64,000 bases of DNA, from positions 62,001-126,000 of the forward strand of contig NZ_JABEQN010000012.1 of the NCBI RefSeq assembly GCF_014174165.1. Direction: 5' to 3'. The stretch's first letter is position 1, and every line of letters begins with the position of its first letter. The notes beneath the pieces are model-generated. The model worked only from the letters and a program-made list of their open reading frames with translations. It was not told where the DNA came from and did no database searches. The translations under genes were made by a program, and so were the position numbers. Source of the DNA: Gluconacetobacter dulcium. Its GTDB lineage: Bacteria > Pseudomonadota > Alphaproteobacteria > Acetobacterales > Acetobacteraceae. Below are positions 27,448 through 36,975 of the stretch, piece after piece.

Positions 27448-27478
27448 CTTCCGCCTCCCGACAGGGAGGCGGAAGTTT
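27448..27478 (+). terminator. Terminator after the poly-proline lipoprotein gene
   Basis: A perfect 12-bp stem (CTTCCGCCTCCC / GGGAGGCGGAAG) with a GACA tetraloop is followed by TTTC. It lies 35 bp after the lipoprotein stop. The remaining 27479-27764 stretch before the permease gene shows no convincing gene. Confidence 0.75.
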
Positions 27479-27764
27479 CGGCTGGCTGACGACAAGTCGT
27501 ACTTCATAATCCTGTCTCCTGATCCGGGCGTGCGAAACGCACCTTCCGGAAATCGGGCCGACGATCCGACGCGCCTCTTCCACATCTCGTGGCCCTGTCC
27601 CCCGCAGGCTCGGGCTTGGCGCGCATGGCGGTATCTCCCACTGTCCGGATACGGACACCCCGCACGGACAGAACCCGAAAATTTCGTTTTATTTCAAATA
27701 AATGCGCAAAATCTCGTTTCATGTCAGACTGTCTGCCCCGACGGTCTGGTATCGGAGCGACAGC

Positions 27765-30183
27765 ATGATCTCCCCTCTTCTGCGTGGGCTTGCGCGGCAT
27801 CGGCTCTATACGGCGATCAATCTTGCCAGCCTCTCGCTCGGCCTTGCGATCTTTCTGACGATGGCGCTGATCGTGCGCTACGAGGCGGACTATGATGCCG
27901 ACCTGCCCGAAACCAGCAGCCTCTACCGGCTCGACCAGACCTGGACGCTCCCCGGTCGCACGCCCGAAGAAATCGCCGGTGCCAGCTTTGTCGCGGCACC
28001 GTTTCTGCGTCAGGATTTTCCGGCCATCACCGAAACCCTGCGACTGGTGCCCCAGTCGCAACCGGTACATGCGGGCGCGCGGGTCGAACAGGAGGACACC
28101 AGTTTCGTCGATCCCGATTTCTTCTCCTTCTTCAGGCTGCGCGCACTCGACGGCGATCGCCGTTCCGCGTTGGCGGAGCCCGCCAACATCGCCATTCCCG
28201 CAAGTCTCGCTCTCAAATATTTCGGAACCATCCATGCGGTCGGCCGCACGATGCGCATCGCACAGGATGCCAGACCGTTTGTCGTCACGCTCGTCTATGC
28301 CGACCCGCCCCGGAATGCGACCTATCATTTCGGAATCATCATGCGGCTTCCGTCAGAGGCCGCGGGCTGGCAGGCCGTCACGCACTGGGGTTCGACATTG
28401 GGGGCCGCTGTTCGTCCGCATACCGGATGCTGGCGCCCTGCCATCGATTCGCGCGGGGTTGCGCCATTACATGGCGCGCCATCCGGGCGCGAACAGCGTG
28501 CAGACCATTCGCGACGATATGGGCGATGGCGGGCTGGTGCCGGTCCCCTTCCGCCAGATCCATTTCCGCGATGCCACGATCGGCACGGGTACGATCAGCC
28601 GCGCCCTGGTCACCATCCTCGGCCTCGTCGGCCTGGCAGCCCTGGGCACGGCCGGCATCAACCATATCAACCTCACGACCGCCTGCGCGTCCCTGCGGGC
28701 GTGCGAGGTCGCGGTCCGCAAAGTCCTGGGCGCGACCCGGGCGTCGCTGGTCCGGCACTTCATGGCGGAAGCGATGATCCTGACAGCGGTCGCGGCCTTC
28801 TGCGGACTGGCGCTGTGCGAGATGGCGCTCCACGTCATCGGCACGCTCGGCGGCTGGCAACTCACGCTCGATCCCGTCTTCTGCGGAACGCTGTGTCTCG
28901 CCGTCGTGCCGGCATTGGGCGCTGGCGCCGGTTTCTATCCGGCCATGATCCTCTCGGCCTACGCACCCCTGGCGGCAAGCCGCATGCCCGCCGGAGGACG
29001 CATGGGCGCCCGGCTGCATGCGCTCCTCGTGACACTGCAATTCGGTTTCGCGATCGGGCTCGCCATATGCACGCTGGTCATGACCGATCAGGCGCGTTTC
29101 GTCCGCATGATGGCCCGTGGCATCGCGACCGAGGGCCTGATCGTCGTCACCTCCGCCGCCGATGACAGTCTGGTCGATCGCCAGGACGTCTTGCGCCGTG
29201 CCCTGGCCACGGTCCCCGGCGTCACGGGTTTCGAGCGCTCCGACATCTATCCGCATTTCGTGACCAACGGCGATACGTTCAGCCTCGATACGACACCGGA
29301 AAACGGTGCCACCCTCAACTGGGGTTTCGCCACACCCGGCTATGCCGATCTCTACGGGCTGACAGTGCTGGCCGGCAGATGGTTCGACCCGCGGCGAGGC
29401 GAAGATCTGCGCGAAACGCGCCGTTTGCAGCCCACCGTCCGCAGCGTCGTCCTCAGCCGCGCGGCGGTAGAGCAACTGGGAATCGGCAGCCCGCAGGCAG
29501 CGATCGGCCGGCTGGTGCGCGAGGAAGACGCGGCGCCGGCCCTGCGTGTGATCGGCGTGATCGACAACCTGCGGCTCAACGGCCCGCACGAACATGTCCA
29601 TCCCCTGCTGTTCTACGGACTGCGTCCCGGCGATCGGGCCAGAACGGCGGTCGCCATGCATGTGCGCTTCTCCGGCGTCTCCGCCCCGGACATGATCGCG
29701 CGCCTCCATGCGGCATGGATCGCCGCCGTGCCCGACGTGCCCTTCGCAGCCGAGACGGTCTCGGACATCCTGGCGCAGGACAGCCGGAGCGACCGCGCGC
29801 ACGGCCTTCTCTTCGGTATGGGGGCCGGCGTCGCGGTTGGTATCGCCGCGCTCGGCCTCTATGGGCTTTCTCTCTTCACGGTCTCGCGCCGGCGGCACGA
29901 AATCGGAATCCGCAAGGTGCTCGGCGCGCATAGCGGAAACATACTGGTCCTGCTGGTGGACCATTTCCTGCGCCCGGTGCTGCTGGCAAACCTGATCGCA
30001 TGGCCGATCGCCTGGATAGGGATGCGGACATGGCTGAGCAGCTTCGATCAGCGCATCGCCCTGACGCCCTGGCCGTTCGTGACGGCGACGACCGGCGCGG
30101 TCCTGATCGGATACGCGACAGTCATTGCCCAGACTCTCCAGGCGGCCCGCCAGCCTCCGGCACGTGCCTTGCGAAACGGTTGA
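27765..30183 (+). pseudogene. MacB/FtsX-type ABC permease, frameshifted at a G5 run
   Basis: Large ABC exporter permease (about 805 residues if repaired). It begins MISPLLRGLARHRLYTAINL (after CGGAGCGAC), has the first helix and a MacB periplasmic domain, then two further FtsX-type helix bundles, ending RRRHEIGIRKVLGAHSGNIL and a final membrane segment. At 28400-28404 a GGGGG run carries one G too many: the upstream frame reads HWGSTLG then garbage, while dropping one G gives HWGSTLGPLFVRIP and restores the frame to the end. No ABC ATPase gene is adjacent. Family members export peptides, macrolides or lipoproteins, or act mechanically in the envelope; the substrate here is unknown. Confidence 0.8.
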
Positions 30184-30352
30184 GGGCGCGCCGCGACCCA
30201 TTCTCGCCATTTCGTGAAAGCCGCCCCTGCTGCATGAGGTGATCACGTATCCCACCTCCACTGGCGTGGCGCAGGTCCGCACCCGCAGGACGCACGGGCA
30301 TCGACCCGTCACCGCCCTGCATGAAGAGTCGGAACCCCTGCGGGAGGGTGCC

Positions 30353-31062
30353 ATGCCAACGGATCACGCCATCCTCTTCAGGAACAGGCAGGAGGCCGGC
30401 CAGGCGCTGGGCACGGCTCTGTTATCTCTGGCCTCCGTCCATCCGCTGGTTCTGGCGCTGCCGCGCGGCGGCGTGCCGGTGGCGTTCGAGGTCGCGCGGA
30501 TGCTCGGTGCGGAGATGGACCTGCTGTTCGTGCGCAAGATCGGCAGCCCCGGTCAGGAGGAATATGGCTTCGGTGCAATCGTGGACGGAGCCGACCCGCA
30601 GATCGTGCTGGATGACGCCCATGTGCGGGACGCTGGAATAAGTGCCGAAACGATCGGAACCATCGTGGATCGCCAGCGCGCCGAAATCGACCGGCAACGT
30701 CGGCTGTATGCGCCGGACCGGCAGCCCGTTCCGGTGACCGGGCGCGTCGTGATCGTGGTCGATGACGGGATCGCGACCGGCGGCACGATGCGGGCAGCCC
30801 TTCGCGCAGTACGGAAAAATCATCCGGCGCGTCTGGTCCTGGCCGTACCCGCGGCCCCAGCCGACAGTATCGCAACGCTGCGTACCGAGTGCGATCGCAT
30901 CGTCTGCCTGTCACAGCCGCAACCTTTTTTGCCGTCGGTGCCTGTTACCGGGACTTTCCGCAGGTAGAAGATGCCGACGTGATCCGGCTGCTTGCGCAGG
31001 CCCGCGACCTGCATCCCGGACACATGACGGGCGGGACCGGCAGCCATTCCAGCCCCCTCTGA
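30353..31062 (+). pseudogene. Phosphoribosyltransferase family protein, frameshifted near its end
   Basis: PRTase-fold protein starting MPTDHAILFRNRQEAG, with GGGAGGG just upstream of ATG 30353. It has PLVLALPRGGVPVAFEVAR and the PRPP-binding loop VVIVVDDGIATGGTMRAA (about residues 126-143). In the present frame it ends at 30967 with a non-family tail. Adding one T to the T6 run at 30925-30930 gives FFAVGACYRDFPQVEDADV, the normal family ending, up to a stop at 31062. So a single-base deletion, or use of ribosomal slippage on T6, must be considered. Such proteins are often found next to Hsp20 and other stress genes in Alphaproteobacteria, as here. The true nucleobase substrate is unknown. Confidence 0.75.
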
Positions 31063-31139
31063 TTTCCATCAGATCCAATCATGATTTTTTTAAGAAACGC
31101 CCCTTGAGCATCCCGCATCCGGGACCAGTTCAGTCATAA

Positions 31140-31163
31140 GCCCGGCCCCATTGGGGGCCGGGC
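31140..31163 (+). other. Strong GC hairpin in the hsp20 leader
   Basis: A 10-bp perfect stem (GCCCGGCCCC / GGGGCCGGGC) with loop ATTG lies 39-62 bp before the Hsp20 ATG. No U-run follows, so it is not a classic terminator. It does not include the ribosome site, so it is not an obvious RNA thermometer either. It could stabilise the mRNA or end the upstream transcript. Confidence 0.4.
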
Positions 31164-31201
31164 CACCTGGGAACAGGAAAACCGCGAACAGGAAAACGAC
31201 C

Positions 31202-31745
31202 ATGGCAAACATCGAAAAAACCAGGGAAAAAACGGAGACGACGACGAATGCCCCTGCGGCGCGTTCACCGTCCAGTTCGACGCTGGATACGCTGCGGTGG
31301 GAATTCGATCGCCTCTTCGACGATTTCCGTTCAGCCGTATGGCGGCGTCCCGTTGGCCGCGTGCCGGGCCTCGACCGTCTCTGGCCGCGCGACGACACGT
31401 TCGATATCGTTCCCGCGATCTCCATGGTGGAGAAGGACAACGCCTATGACGTCGTCGCCGAACTTCCGGGAATAGATGAAAAAGACATCGAGATTAAGGT
31501 CTCTGGAGGGGTGCTGAGCATTCGTGGCGAGAAATGCGAGCGGCGCGAGGACGAACGGAGGAACTATCATTAATCATTACTCGGAACGTCGCTTCGGCTC
31601 GTTCATGAGATCGCTGCCGATCCCCGACGGGGTCGATGCGACGAAGATCGATGCCACGTTCGATAACGGGCTGCTGACGATCACCCTGCCCAAGACCCCG
31701 GAAGCCCAGAAGAGCGAAACGATCATTCCCGTCAAACATGCCTGA
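31202..31745 (+). pseudogene. Hsp20 small heat shock protein, broken by a 7-bp tandem duplication
   Basis: Alpha-crystallin family chaperone that holds unfolded proteins in the cytoplasm. It begins MANIEKTREKTETTTN after AGGAAA. The alpha-crystallin domain runs from about residue 60 (FDIVPAISMVEKDNAYDVVA, then ELPGIDEKDIEIKV) to NYH, where a TAA ends the frame at 31573. The sequence there is ATCATTA-ATCATTA (31566-31579), a direct 7-bp duplication. Removing one copy yields NYHYSERRFGSF and the rest of the domain (LPIPDGVDATKIDATFDNGL, ending TIIPVKHA), giving about 178 residues, the normal length. The truncated product lacks half of the chaperone domain and would not be expected to work. Confidence 0.82.
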
Positions 31746-31819
31746 CAGGACAGGCCATGATGCACGGCCCGGTCTCCCGGCGACGGGGCGGCCGGGCCGG
31801 CGCGCTATCGTAAGGCGCG

Positions 31820-32929
31820 CTATCGTGACAGGGGCAGGGCCGATGGGGGCCGGTTCCTGTCCCGCAGCACATGGATCGTCATGACCTCGCCGATATTCGC
31901 CCGGGAAATCAGGCCGACGAACCGTCCCTGTCCATCCTTCACGCCAATCGCCGGCACCTGGCTTTCCTCCAGCAGGCGCAATGCGTCGTCCGCCGTCTGG
32001 TAGGGGTGCAGGCTGGCAATATCGGGGATCATGATATCCCCGACCGCCGCGTCGGCCTTGCCTTCATGCATGGTCCGCAGGATGGCCGCGTGCGTCAGCA
32101 GGCCACACAGCTTGCCCTGCCCGTCGACGACCGGAAATTCCTGCTGGGGCGTATGGATCATCCTCAGTGCCGCTTCGTCGATCCGGCTGTCGGGTGACAG
32201 GGTTTCCAGATGCGTGGTCATGACATCCGCCACGATCATGCCGTGCGCCAATTGCCGGAACAGCGCCCCCTGCGCTTCGGTCGCGGCCCCCAGATAGACG
32301 AACAGCGCGATGAACAGCAGCAGCGGATTGCCCAGCAGCCCGAGGAGTCCGAACAGAAAGGCAATCCCCTGCCCGACCGATGCGGCAAGCTGGGTCGCCC
32401 GCGCATGATCCATCCGATAGGTGAGCAAGGCGCGCAGGACCCGCCCGCCATCCATGGGAAAAGCCGGGATCAGATTGAACACGGCCAGGAACAGGTTGAT
32501 GCTCGACAGCCGGGACAGCATGCCGACGCCCTGGCCCTGGAGGTCGGCGGCGGAAAGATGGGGCGCGGTCTGCGTGACGGCATAAAGGATGGCCGCGATG
32601 ACCAGATTCACCGCCGGCCCCGCAAGCGCGATCACCAGTTCCTGGGTCGGCTGTTCGGGAATGCGCGCCATGCGGGCGACACCGCCGATCGGCAGAAGCG
32701 TGATGTCCCGCGTCGCCACGCCGTAATGCCGCGCGGCGATCACATGACCGAATTCATGCAGCACGACGCAGGCGAACACGGCCGTGATCAGCAGAACGCC
32801 GTCGATCGCCGCCCGCATGCCGGACCGCATGGCATAAGCCGCGCCGATCCATGCCAGAAAAAGCAGGAAGGTGACGTGCAGGCGGACCGTCGTGCCGCCG
32901 AACCTGCCGATCGGGATGGACCAGGTCAT
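31820..32929 (-). CDS. M50 site-2-type intramembrane protease with CBS pair
   Basis: Membrane metalloprotease of 369 residues from ATG 32929, with GAGGGC upstream. The N-terminal half has about six membrane helices with the zinc motif HEFGH (58-62) and the second metal motif NLIPAFPMDGGR (Asp 160). The C-terminal half (about 235-355) contains two CBS motifs (VMTTHLETLSPDSRIDEAAL and IMIPDIASLHPYQTADDALR), which usually bind adenosyl ligands. This architecture belongs to the SpoIVFB-like group 3 proteases and is common in stress-response clusters with Hsp20 and the host-attachment family, as found here. Substrates are unknown. A slightly longer start at 32977 is possible. Confidence 0.9.
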   Translation of the reverse strand: MTWSIPIGRFGGTTVRLHVTFLLFLAWIGAAYAMRSGMRAAIDGVLLITAVFACVVLHEFGHVIAARHYGVATRDITLLPIGGVARMARIPEQPTQELVIALAGPAVNLVIAAILYAVTQTAPHLSAADLQGQGVGMLSRLSSINLFLAVFNLIPAFPMDGGRVLRALLTYRMDHARATQLAASVGQGIAFLFGLLGLLGNPLLLFIALFVYLGAATEAQGALFRQLAHGMIVADVMTTHLETLSPDSRIDEAALRMIHTPQQEFPVVDGQGKLCGLLTHAAILRTMHEGKADAAVGDIMIPDIASLHPYQTADDALRLLEESQVPAIGVKDGQGRFVGLISRANIGEVMTIHVLRDRNRPPSALPLSR

Positions 32930-33148
32930 GCCGTGCCCTCGATGAACGATCGTCTGCCGCGCGAGCACGCTTAACATCGGTGCGCGGCATAAGTTCGCCC
33001 GACACCCGCCGGCCGCACGGCAGCCTGCGTCCCTGCCCGATCACAGAGTCCGGAGGAGGATTGTTTCCCGGCCCGCCCGCCCGCATGTCCGAGGGAAAAC
33101 GCCCGAGATCCACTTTCCATAAGGATCGGAAAAATAAGGATCGGAAAA

Positions 33149-33586
33149 ATGGCAGACCGGAACGGTATCCTGATCGTCGTGGCAGATGGCGAGCATGCGC
33201 GGTTCGTACAACCGGCCGAAGACCATGCACTGCACACCATCGCCTCCTTCGACGCGATATCCGCGCATCAGCGCACCTCCGACCTGGGAGACGACGCACC
33301 GGGTGCGAGCTACCATACCGGCTCGACCGCCCATCATGCGCTCAATCCGCGCCATGACCGCCACCGGCTGGAAAAGGCGTCATTTTCGAAATTCGTTGCC
33401 GGACAGATAAACGAACGCAACCATGCCTATGCGCGGCTCCTGGTCATCGCGCCCGCGCACAGCAATGCGGAAATCGTCAGCCACCTCGGGCCGGAGGCCG
33501 GACGCAAGCTCATCGGAACCATCGGGAAAGATCTGACCGGGCTCCCGGATCATCGCCTGAAGGAACATATCGAATACGTCATCTGA
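33149..33586 (+). CDS. Host attachment family protein (baeRF-like)
   Basis: 145-residue protein of the family annotated as required for attachment to host cells, related to the archaeo-eukaryotic release factor fold. It starts MADRNGILIVVADGEHARFV, and the central region (NERNHAYARLLVIAPAHSNA, then LGPEAGRKLIGTIGKDLTGL) carries the conserved helical core. The name comes from an Agrobacterium observation; a real molecular function, possibly in ribosome-linked stress responses, is not established. The gene is divergent from the M50 protease across a 219-bp gap and convergent with the aldehyde dehydrogenase gene. Confidence 0.83.
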   Translation: MADRNGILIVVADGEHARFVQPAEDHALHTIASFDAISAHQRTSDLGDDAPGASYHTGSTAHHALNPRHDRHRLEKASFSKFVAGQINERNHAYARLLVIAPAHSNAEIVSHLGPEAGRKLIGTIGKDLTGLPDHRLKEHIEYVI

Positions 33587-33616
33587 CCCGTCTCCTATTC
33601 CCCGCGTTCCGCCGCC

Positions 33617-35086
33617 TCAGCGGAGAAGGAAACGGATGACGATATCGGTCAGCCGGCTGAAGGGCGGGCGTAGAATCGTCGTGGCGTTGTACCGCCCCTG
33701 CCGGTAGATCGCCCGCGCATGCGTCATGGCCAGGAAGCCCGTCCGCCCATGATACGCGCCGATCCCGCTGGCCCCCACACCGCCGAACGGCAGGTCCTCC
33801 TGCGCATAATGCAGCAATGTCCCGTTGATCGTGACGCCGCCGGACACCGTGCGGTCCAGCACGCGCGCCTGCATCGCCGGCTGGGTGCCGAAATAATACA
33901 GGGCCAGCGGCCGAGGGCGGGCGTTGATGAAGGCGATCGCCTCGTCCAGGGTGCGATAGGTCAGCACCGGCAGCACGGGGCCGAAGATCTCCTCCTGCAT
34001 CACCGCCATTTCCGGCGTCACGTCCAGCAGCAGGACGGGCGGCATCACCAGACTGTCCCCGTGATTGGCCCCGTGACTGTCCTCCTGCCCGTCCTTGTCG
34101 GGGCGCGGCCCGTCGCTCCCCAGCGTGACGATACGCGCGCCCCGTTCGTCGGCGTCGCGCACCAGATGCCGGAGACGCTCGTAATGGCGCCTGTTCAGCA
34201 CCGCCGTATAATCGGGCGAGGCACCGAACCCGGCGGGATAGAGGTTTTCCATCGCCTTGCCGCAGGCCGCGACAAAGGCTTCCCTGTCCTTTTCCTGCAC
34301 CAGCACGTAATCCGGCGCGATGCAGGTCTGGCCCGCGTTGATCAACTTGCCGAATGCGATATGCGCCGCCGCCCGCGCCGCCGCAAAGCCGGGTTCGATA
34401 ACGACCGGCGACTTGCCGCCCAGTTCCAGCGTGACCGGCGTCAGGTTATGTCCCGCCGCCACCGCGACCTTGCGCCCCACTGCCGTGCTGCCGGTAAACA
34501 GCAGGTGGTCGAACGGCAGGGCAGTGAACAGCGCGCCGACATCCGCATCGCCCGTCACCACCGCCACCTGTTCCGGCGGAAATATGGCTTCCACGATCCG
34601 GCCGATCACCGCCGCCGTGGCCGGCGTCATCTCCGATGGCTTGATCATGGCCCGATTGCCGGCGGCAATGGCGGTCGCGAGCGGGAGCAGCGCCAGGGAG
34701 AACGGATAGTTCCACGGCGCGACAATACCCACGACACCGACCGGCTGGCGCATGATCCAGGCACACCCGAACAGGAAATAGGGCGAAACCCGGTGCCGCT
34801 CCGGCTTCATCCAGCGCCGCAGCCGCCGGGACATCATGTCGATCGCCCGAACCAGCGGCAACAGTTCCGCAATCGCCGTCTCGCGCGCCGACCTGCGCCC
34901 GAAATCCGTGTTCAGGGCGTGAACGATTTCGCCGCGCCGCCGCACGACCGCATCTTTCAGGCGGCGCAGATCCTCCCGGCGCTGTCGCAGGTCCGGTGGG
35001 CCATCGCGCAGGAATGCCGCACGCTGATGCTCCAGCATCCGCGACAGGGCGGCCTGGCGGGCATCGGACGACGCATTGACGGCCAT
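33617..35086 (-). CDS. Coniferyl-aldehyde-dehydrogenase-like enzyme
   Basis: NAD(P)-dependent aldehyde dehydrogenase of 489 residues from ATG 35086, which has GGAG 7 bp upstream; ATG 35098 has no comparable site. Cofactor and active-site motifs are VAPWNYPFSLALLPLATAIA, TLELGGKSPVVIEP (general base Glu) and INAGQTCIAPDYVL (catalytic Cys). The C-terminal LHYAQEDLPFGGVGASGIGA is typical of the CalB/coniferyl-aldehyde group, which also covers long-chain aldehydes. A hydrophilic insert around residue 330 (DGQEDSHGANHGDS) is unusual. The divergent TetR gene probably controls it in response to an aldehyde or aromatic compound. Confidence 0.88.
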   Translation of the reverse strand: MAVNASSDARQAALSRMLEHQRAAFLRDGPPDLRQRREDLRRLKDAVVRRRGEIVHALNTDFGRRSARETAIAELLPLVRAIDMMSRRLRRWMKPERHRVSPYFLFGCAWIMRQPVGVVGIVAPWNYPFSLALLPLATAIAAGNRAMIKPSEMTPATAAVIGRIVEAIFPPEQVAVVTGDADVGALFTALPFDHLLFTGSTAVGRKVAVAAGHNLTPVTLELGGKSPVVIEPGFAAARAAAHIAFGKLINAGQTCIAPDYVLVQEKDREAFVAACGKAMENLYPAGFGASPDYTAVLNRRHYERLRHLVRDADERGARIVTLGSDGPRPDKDGQEDSHGANHGDSLVMPPVLLLDVTPEMAVMQEEIFGPVLPVLTYRTLDEAIAFINARPRPLALYYFGTQPAMQARVLDRTVSGGVTINGTLLHYAQEDLPFGGVGASGIGAYHGRTGFLAMTHARAIYRQGRYNATTILRPPFSRLTDIVIRFLLR

Positions 35087-35189
35087 CGCGGCCTCCATAT
35101 TTTACGGAAGATCATGTCCTTTCCCGAGATACGCCCGGCCTCCGCCGCACGTCAATCAAATGTTTCCCCTGTCTACATAGGGCTCGCGT

Positions 35190-35792
35190 ATGCGTGAAAC
35201 CGATGGCCGCCCCTATCACCATGGCGACCTGCACCGGGTATTGGTCGAAACCGCGCTGGCCATGCTGGCCACCGACCAGCACTGGACCTTCACCCTGCGC
35301 GAGGTCGCGCGGCAGGCCGGCGTCAGCCACGGCGCCCCCTACAAGCATTTCCGCGACAAGGGCGCCCTGCTGAGCCAACTGGCGAAAATCGGCTTCGAAC
35401 GGCTGGCAGCCGTCATGGAAAACGCCCTCTCGCCGCCCGATCGTCCGTTCCGGACACGCTTTCTGGCGGCGGGCGAAGCCTGCATCGCCTTCGCGCAGGA
35501 ACAGCCGGGCCTCTATCGGCTGATGTTCAGCATGGACGCGGACAAGGCAGCGGACCCGGAGGTGCATGACGCGGCCATGACCTCCTTCGGTATCCTGCTG
35601 CGTTTTCTGGAGGACGGGCAACGCACCGGCGTGTTTCGCGACTCTCCGCTGACGGCACAGGCAACCGCATGCTGGGCACAGGTCCATGGCCTGGCCATGC
35701 TGATGCTCGACGGGCAACTGACCGAAGAGAAAGTCGGCCCCACCCCGATACCGGCGGCGCTGGATATCTTGCTGGCGGGCCTGTCTTCCTGA
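35190..35792 (+). CDS. TetR family regulator
   Basis: 200-residue repressor with a TetR helix-turn-helix at about 15-62 (FTLREVARQAGVSHGAPYKH is the recognition part) and a C-terminal ligand domain with the CWAQVHGLAMLMLDG stretch of the WHG/TetR_C_33 group. It is divergent from the aldehyde dehydrogenase gene across 103 bp, the usual arrangement for a local repressor and its target. The gap contains TGTCTACA as a small palindrome but no strong dyad. The ligand is unknown, possibly an aldehyde or aromatic acid. Confidence 0.88.
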   Translation: MRETDGRPYHHGDLHRVLVETALAMLATDQHWTFTLREVARQAGVSHGAPYKHFRDKGALLSQLAKIGFERLAAVMENALSPPDRPFRTRFLAAGEACIAFAQEQPGLYRLMFSMDADKAADPEVHDAAMTSFGILLRFLEDGQRTGVFRDSPLTAQATACWAQVHGLAMLMLDGQLTEEKVGPTPIPAALDILLAGLSS

Positions 35793-35844
35793 ACAATGGC
35801 GCCATCCTGAAAAGATGCACGACCCGTCAGGAAGGCCGTTCCGC

Positions 35845-36975
35845 ATGCACCGCCGTCGCTTCTGCTCATCCCTGGGGGCGACGTTGGCCGTCACCGCCTC
35901 CCCCACCCTTGCCTCCGCCAATGACGGACCGCTGGTCGGGCCGATCCAACTGGTCGGCAGCCGGGTGGTCATGCCGGTCAGCATCGGCAACGCAGGCACC
36001 TTCCTGTTCGCCATCGACACCGGTGGCGCCTTCAGCCTGATTCGCGAAGATCTGGCACGGCAACTGTCCCTCCCGGACGGCGGCACGCTCAATGTCGGGG
36101 TCGGAGGGGTAACCGGCTTCCGCAATACGTTCGTGATCAGCGACGCCTCCTTCGCCGGAATCATACGCCAGCGGAATATCCTGCTGGTCGGCGTCGGGCC
36201 GCATGTGCTGGGCGACCAGATCGCGGGGGCCCTGGCCTCCGGCATCCTCGCAACGGTCTTCAGCGAACTGGATTTCGACGCCCTGCAATGGCGCGTCTGG
36301 CCGACTGGCCGTCCGAAGCTGGAAGGCTTCACCAGGCTGGATTCCACCATCACCCGCCCGGAAGGCGACCGATGGTCGCCTTTCATGACCGCCTCGGGCG
36401 TCGTCAACGGCACGCGCCTGCGCTTTCTGCTCGATACCGGCGGATTGTCGCTGGTACGACTGAACCATCATACAGCCCGCACGCTCGGCCTGTGGTCGGA
36501 CGACCGCCCGTTCGCGCCGGCGCGAAACGGCGCGCGGATCATCAGGCTGGAGAAGATGGAATTCGCGGGATACACCTTCGAGGGGCTGCTGGCCCTGCTG
36601 CTGCCCGACAATCAGATGGTCGACATTTCCCAAGGCCTGATCGGCCTGCCCCTGCTGCGGTGCTTCAATCTGGCCTGCGATCCGGTGCAACGCGTCCTCT
36701 GGACCCGCCGCAACAGCCTGACGCCCGGTCCCTTCACCTACGCGCTCTCCGGTCTCGCCGTCACCCAGGCCGGGGATGCGGCGCGCGTCACGGGCGTCGG
36801 CAAGGGGAGCCCCGGAGAGCAGGCCGGCATCCACCCCGGCGATACCATCCTGAGCCCGCCACCGCAGGCGCTCCAGCAGGCGCTGAACGGCCCGCCGGGC
36901 GCGACGATATCACTGACGATCGGCCGCGACTCCGGACAATCCTCCGCAACGCTCACGCTCCGCGCCTATCTCTGA
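35845..36975 (+). CDS. Exported double retropepsin-like aspartic protease with PDZ domain
   Basis: 376-residue protein from ATG 35845, with AGGAAGG 9 bp upstream. The N-terminus MHRRRFCSSLGATLAVTASP has a twin-arginine-like motif and cleaves near ASA-ND, so export, possibly folded through Tat, is likely. Two retropepsin-type motifs occur: AIDTGGAFSLI (D58) and LLDTGGLSLVRL (D197), which may pair in one chain to form an active site as in pepsin-like enzymes. A PDZ-like domain follows (about 300-370; TGVGKGSPGEQAGIHPGDTI). It may be a periplasmic protease or a substrate-binding relative; activity is not proven. It ends 97 bp before a bidirectional terminator. Confidence 0.8.
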   Translation: MHRRRFCSSLGATLAVTASPTLASANDGPLVGPIQLVGSRVVMPVSIGNAGTFLFAIDTGGAFSLIREDLARQLSLPDGGTLNVGVGGVTGFRNTFVISDASFAGIIRQRNILLVGVGPHVLGDQIAGALASGILATVFSELDFDALQWRVWPTGRPKLEGFTRLDSTITRPEGDRWSPFMTASGVVNGTRLRFLLDTGGLSLVRLNHHTARTLGLWSDDRPFAPARNGARIIRLEKMEFAGYTFEGLLALLLPDNQMVDISQGLIGLPLLRCFNLACDPVQRVLWTRRNSLTPGPFTYALSGLAVTQAGDAARVTGVGKGSPGEQAGIHPGDTILSPPPQALQQALNGPPGATISLTIGRDSGQSSATLTLRAYL

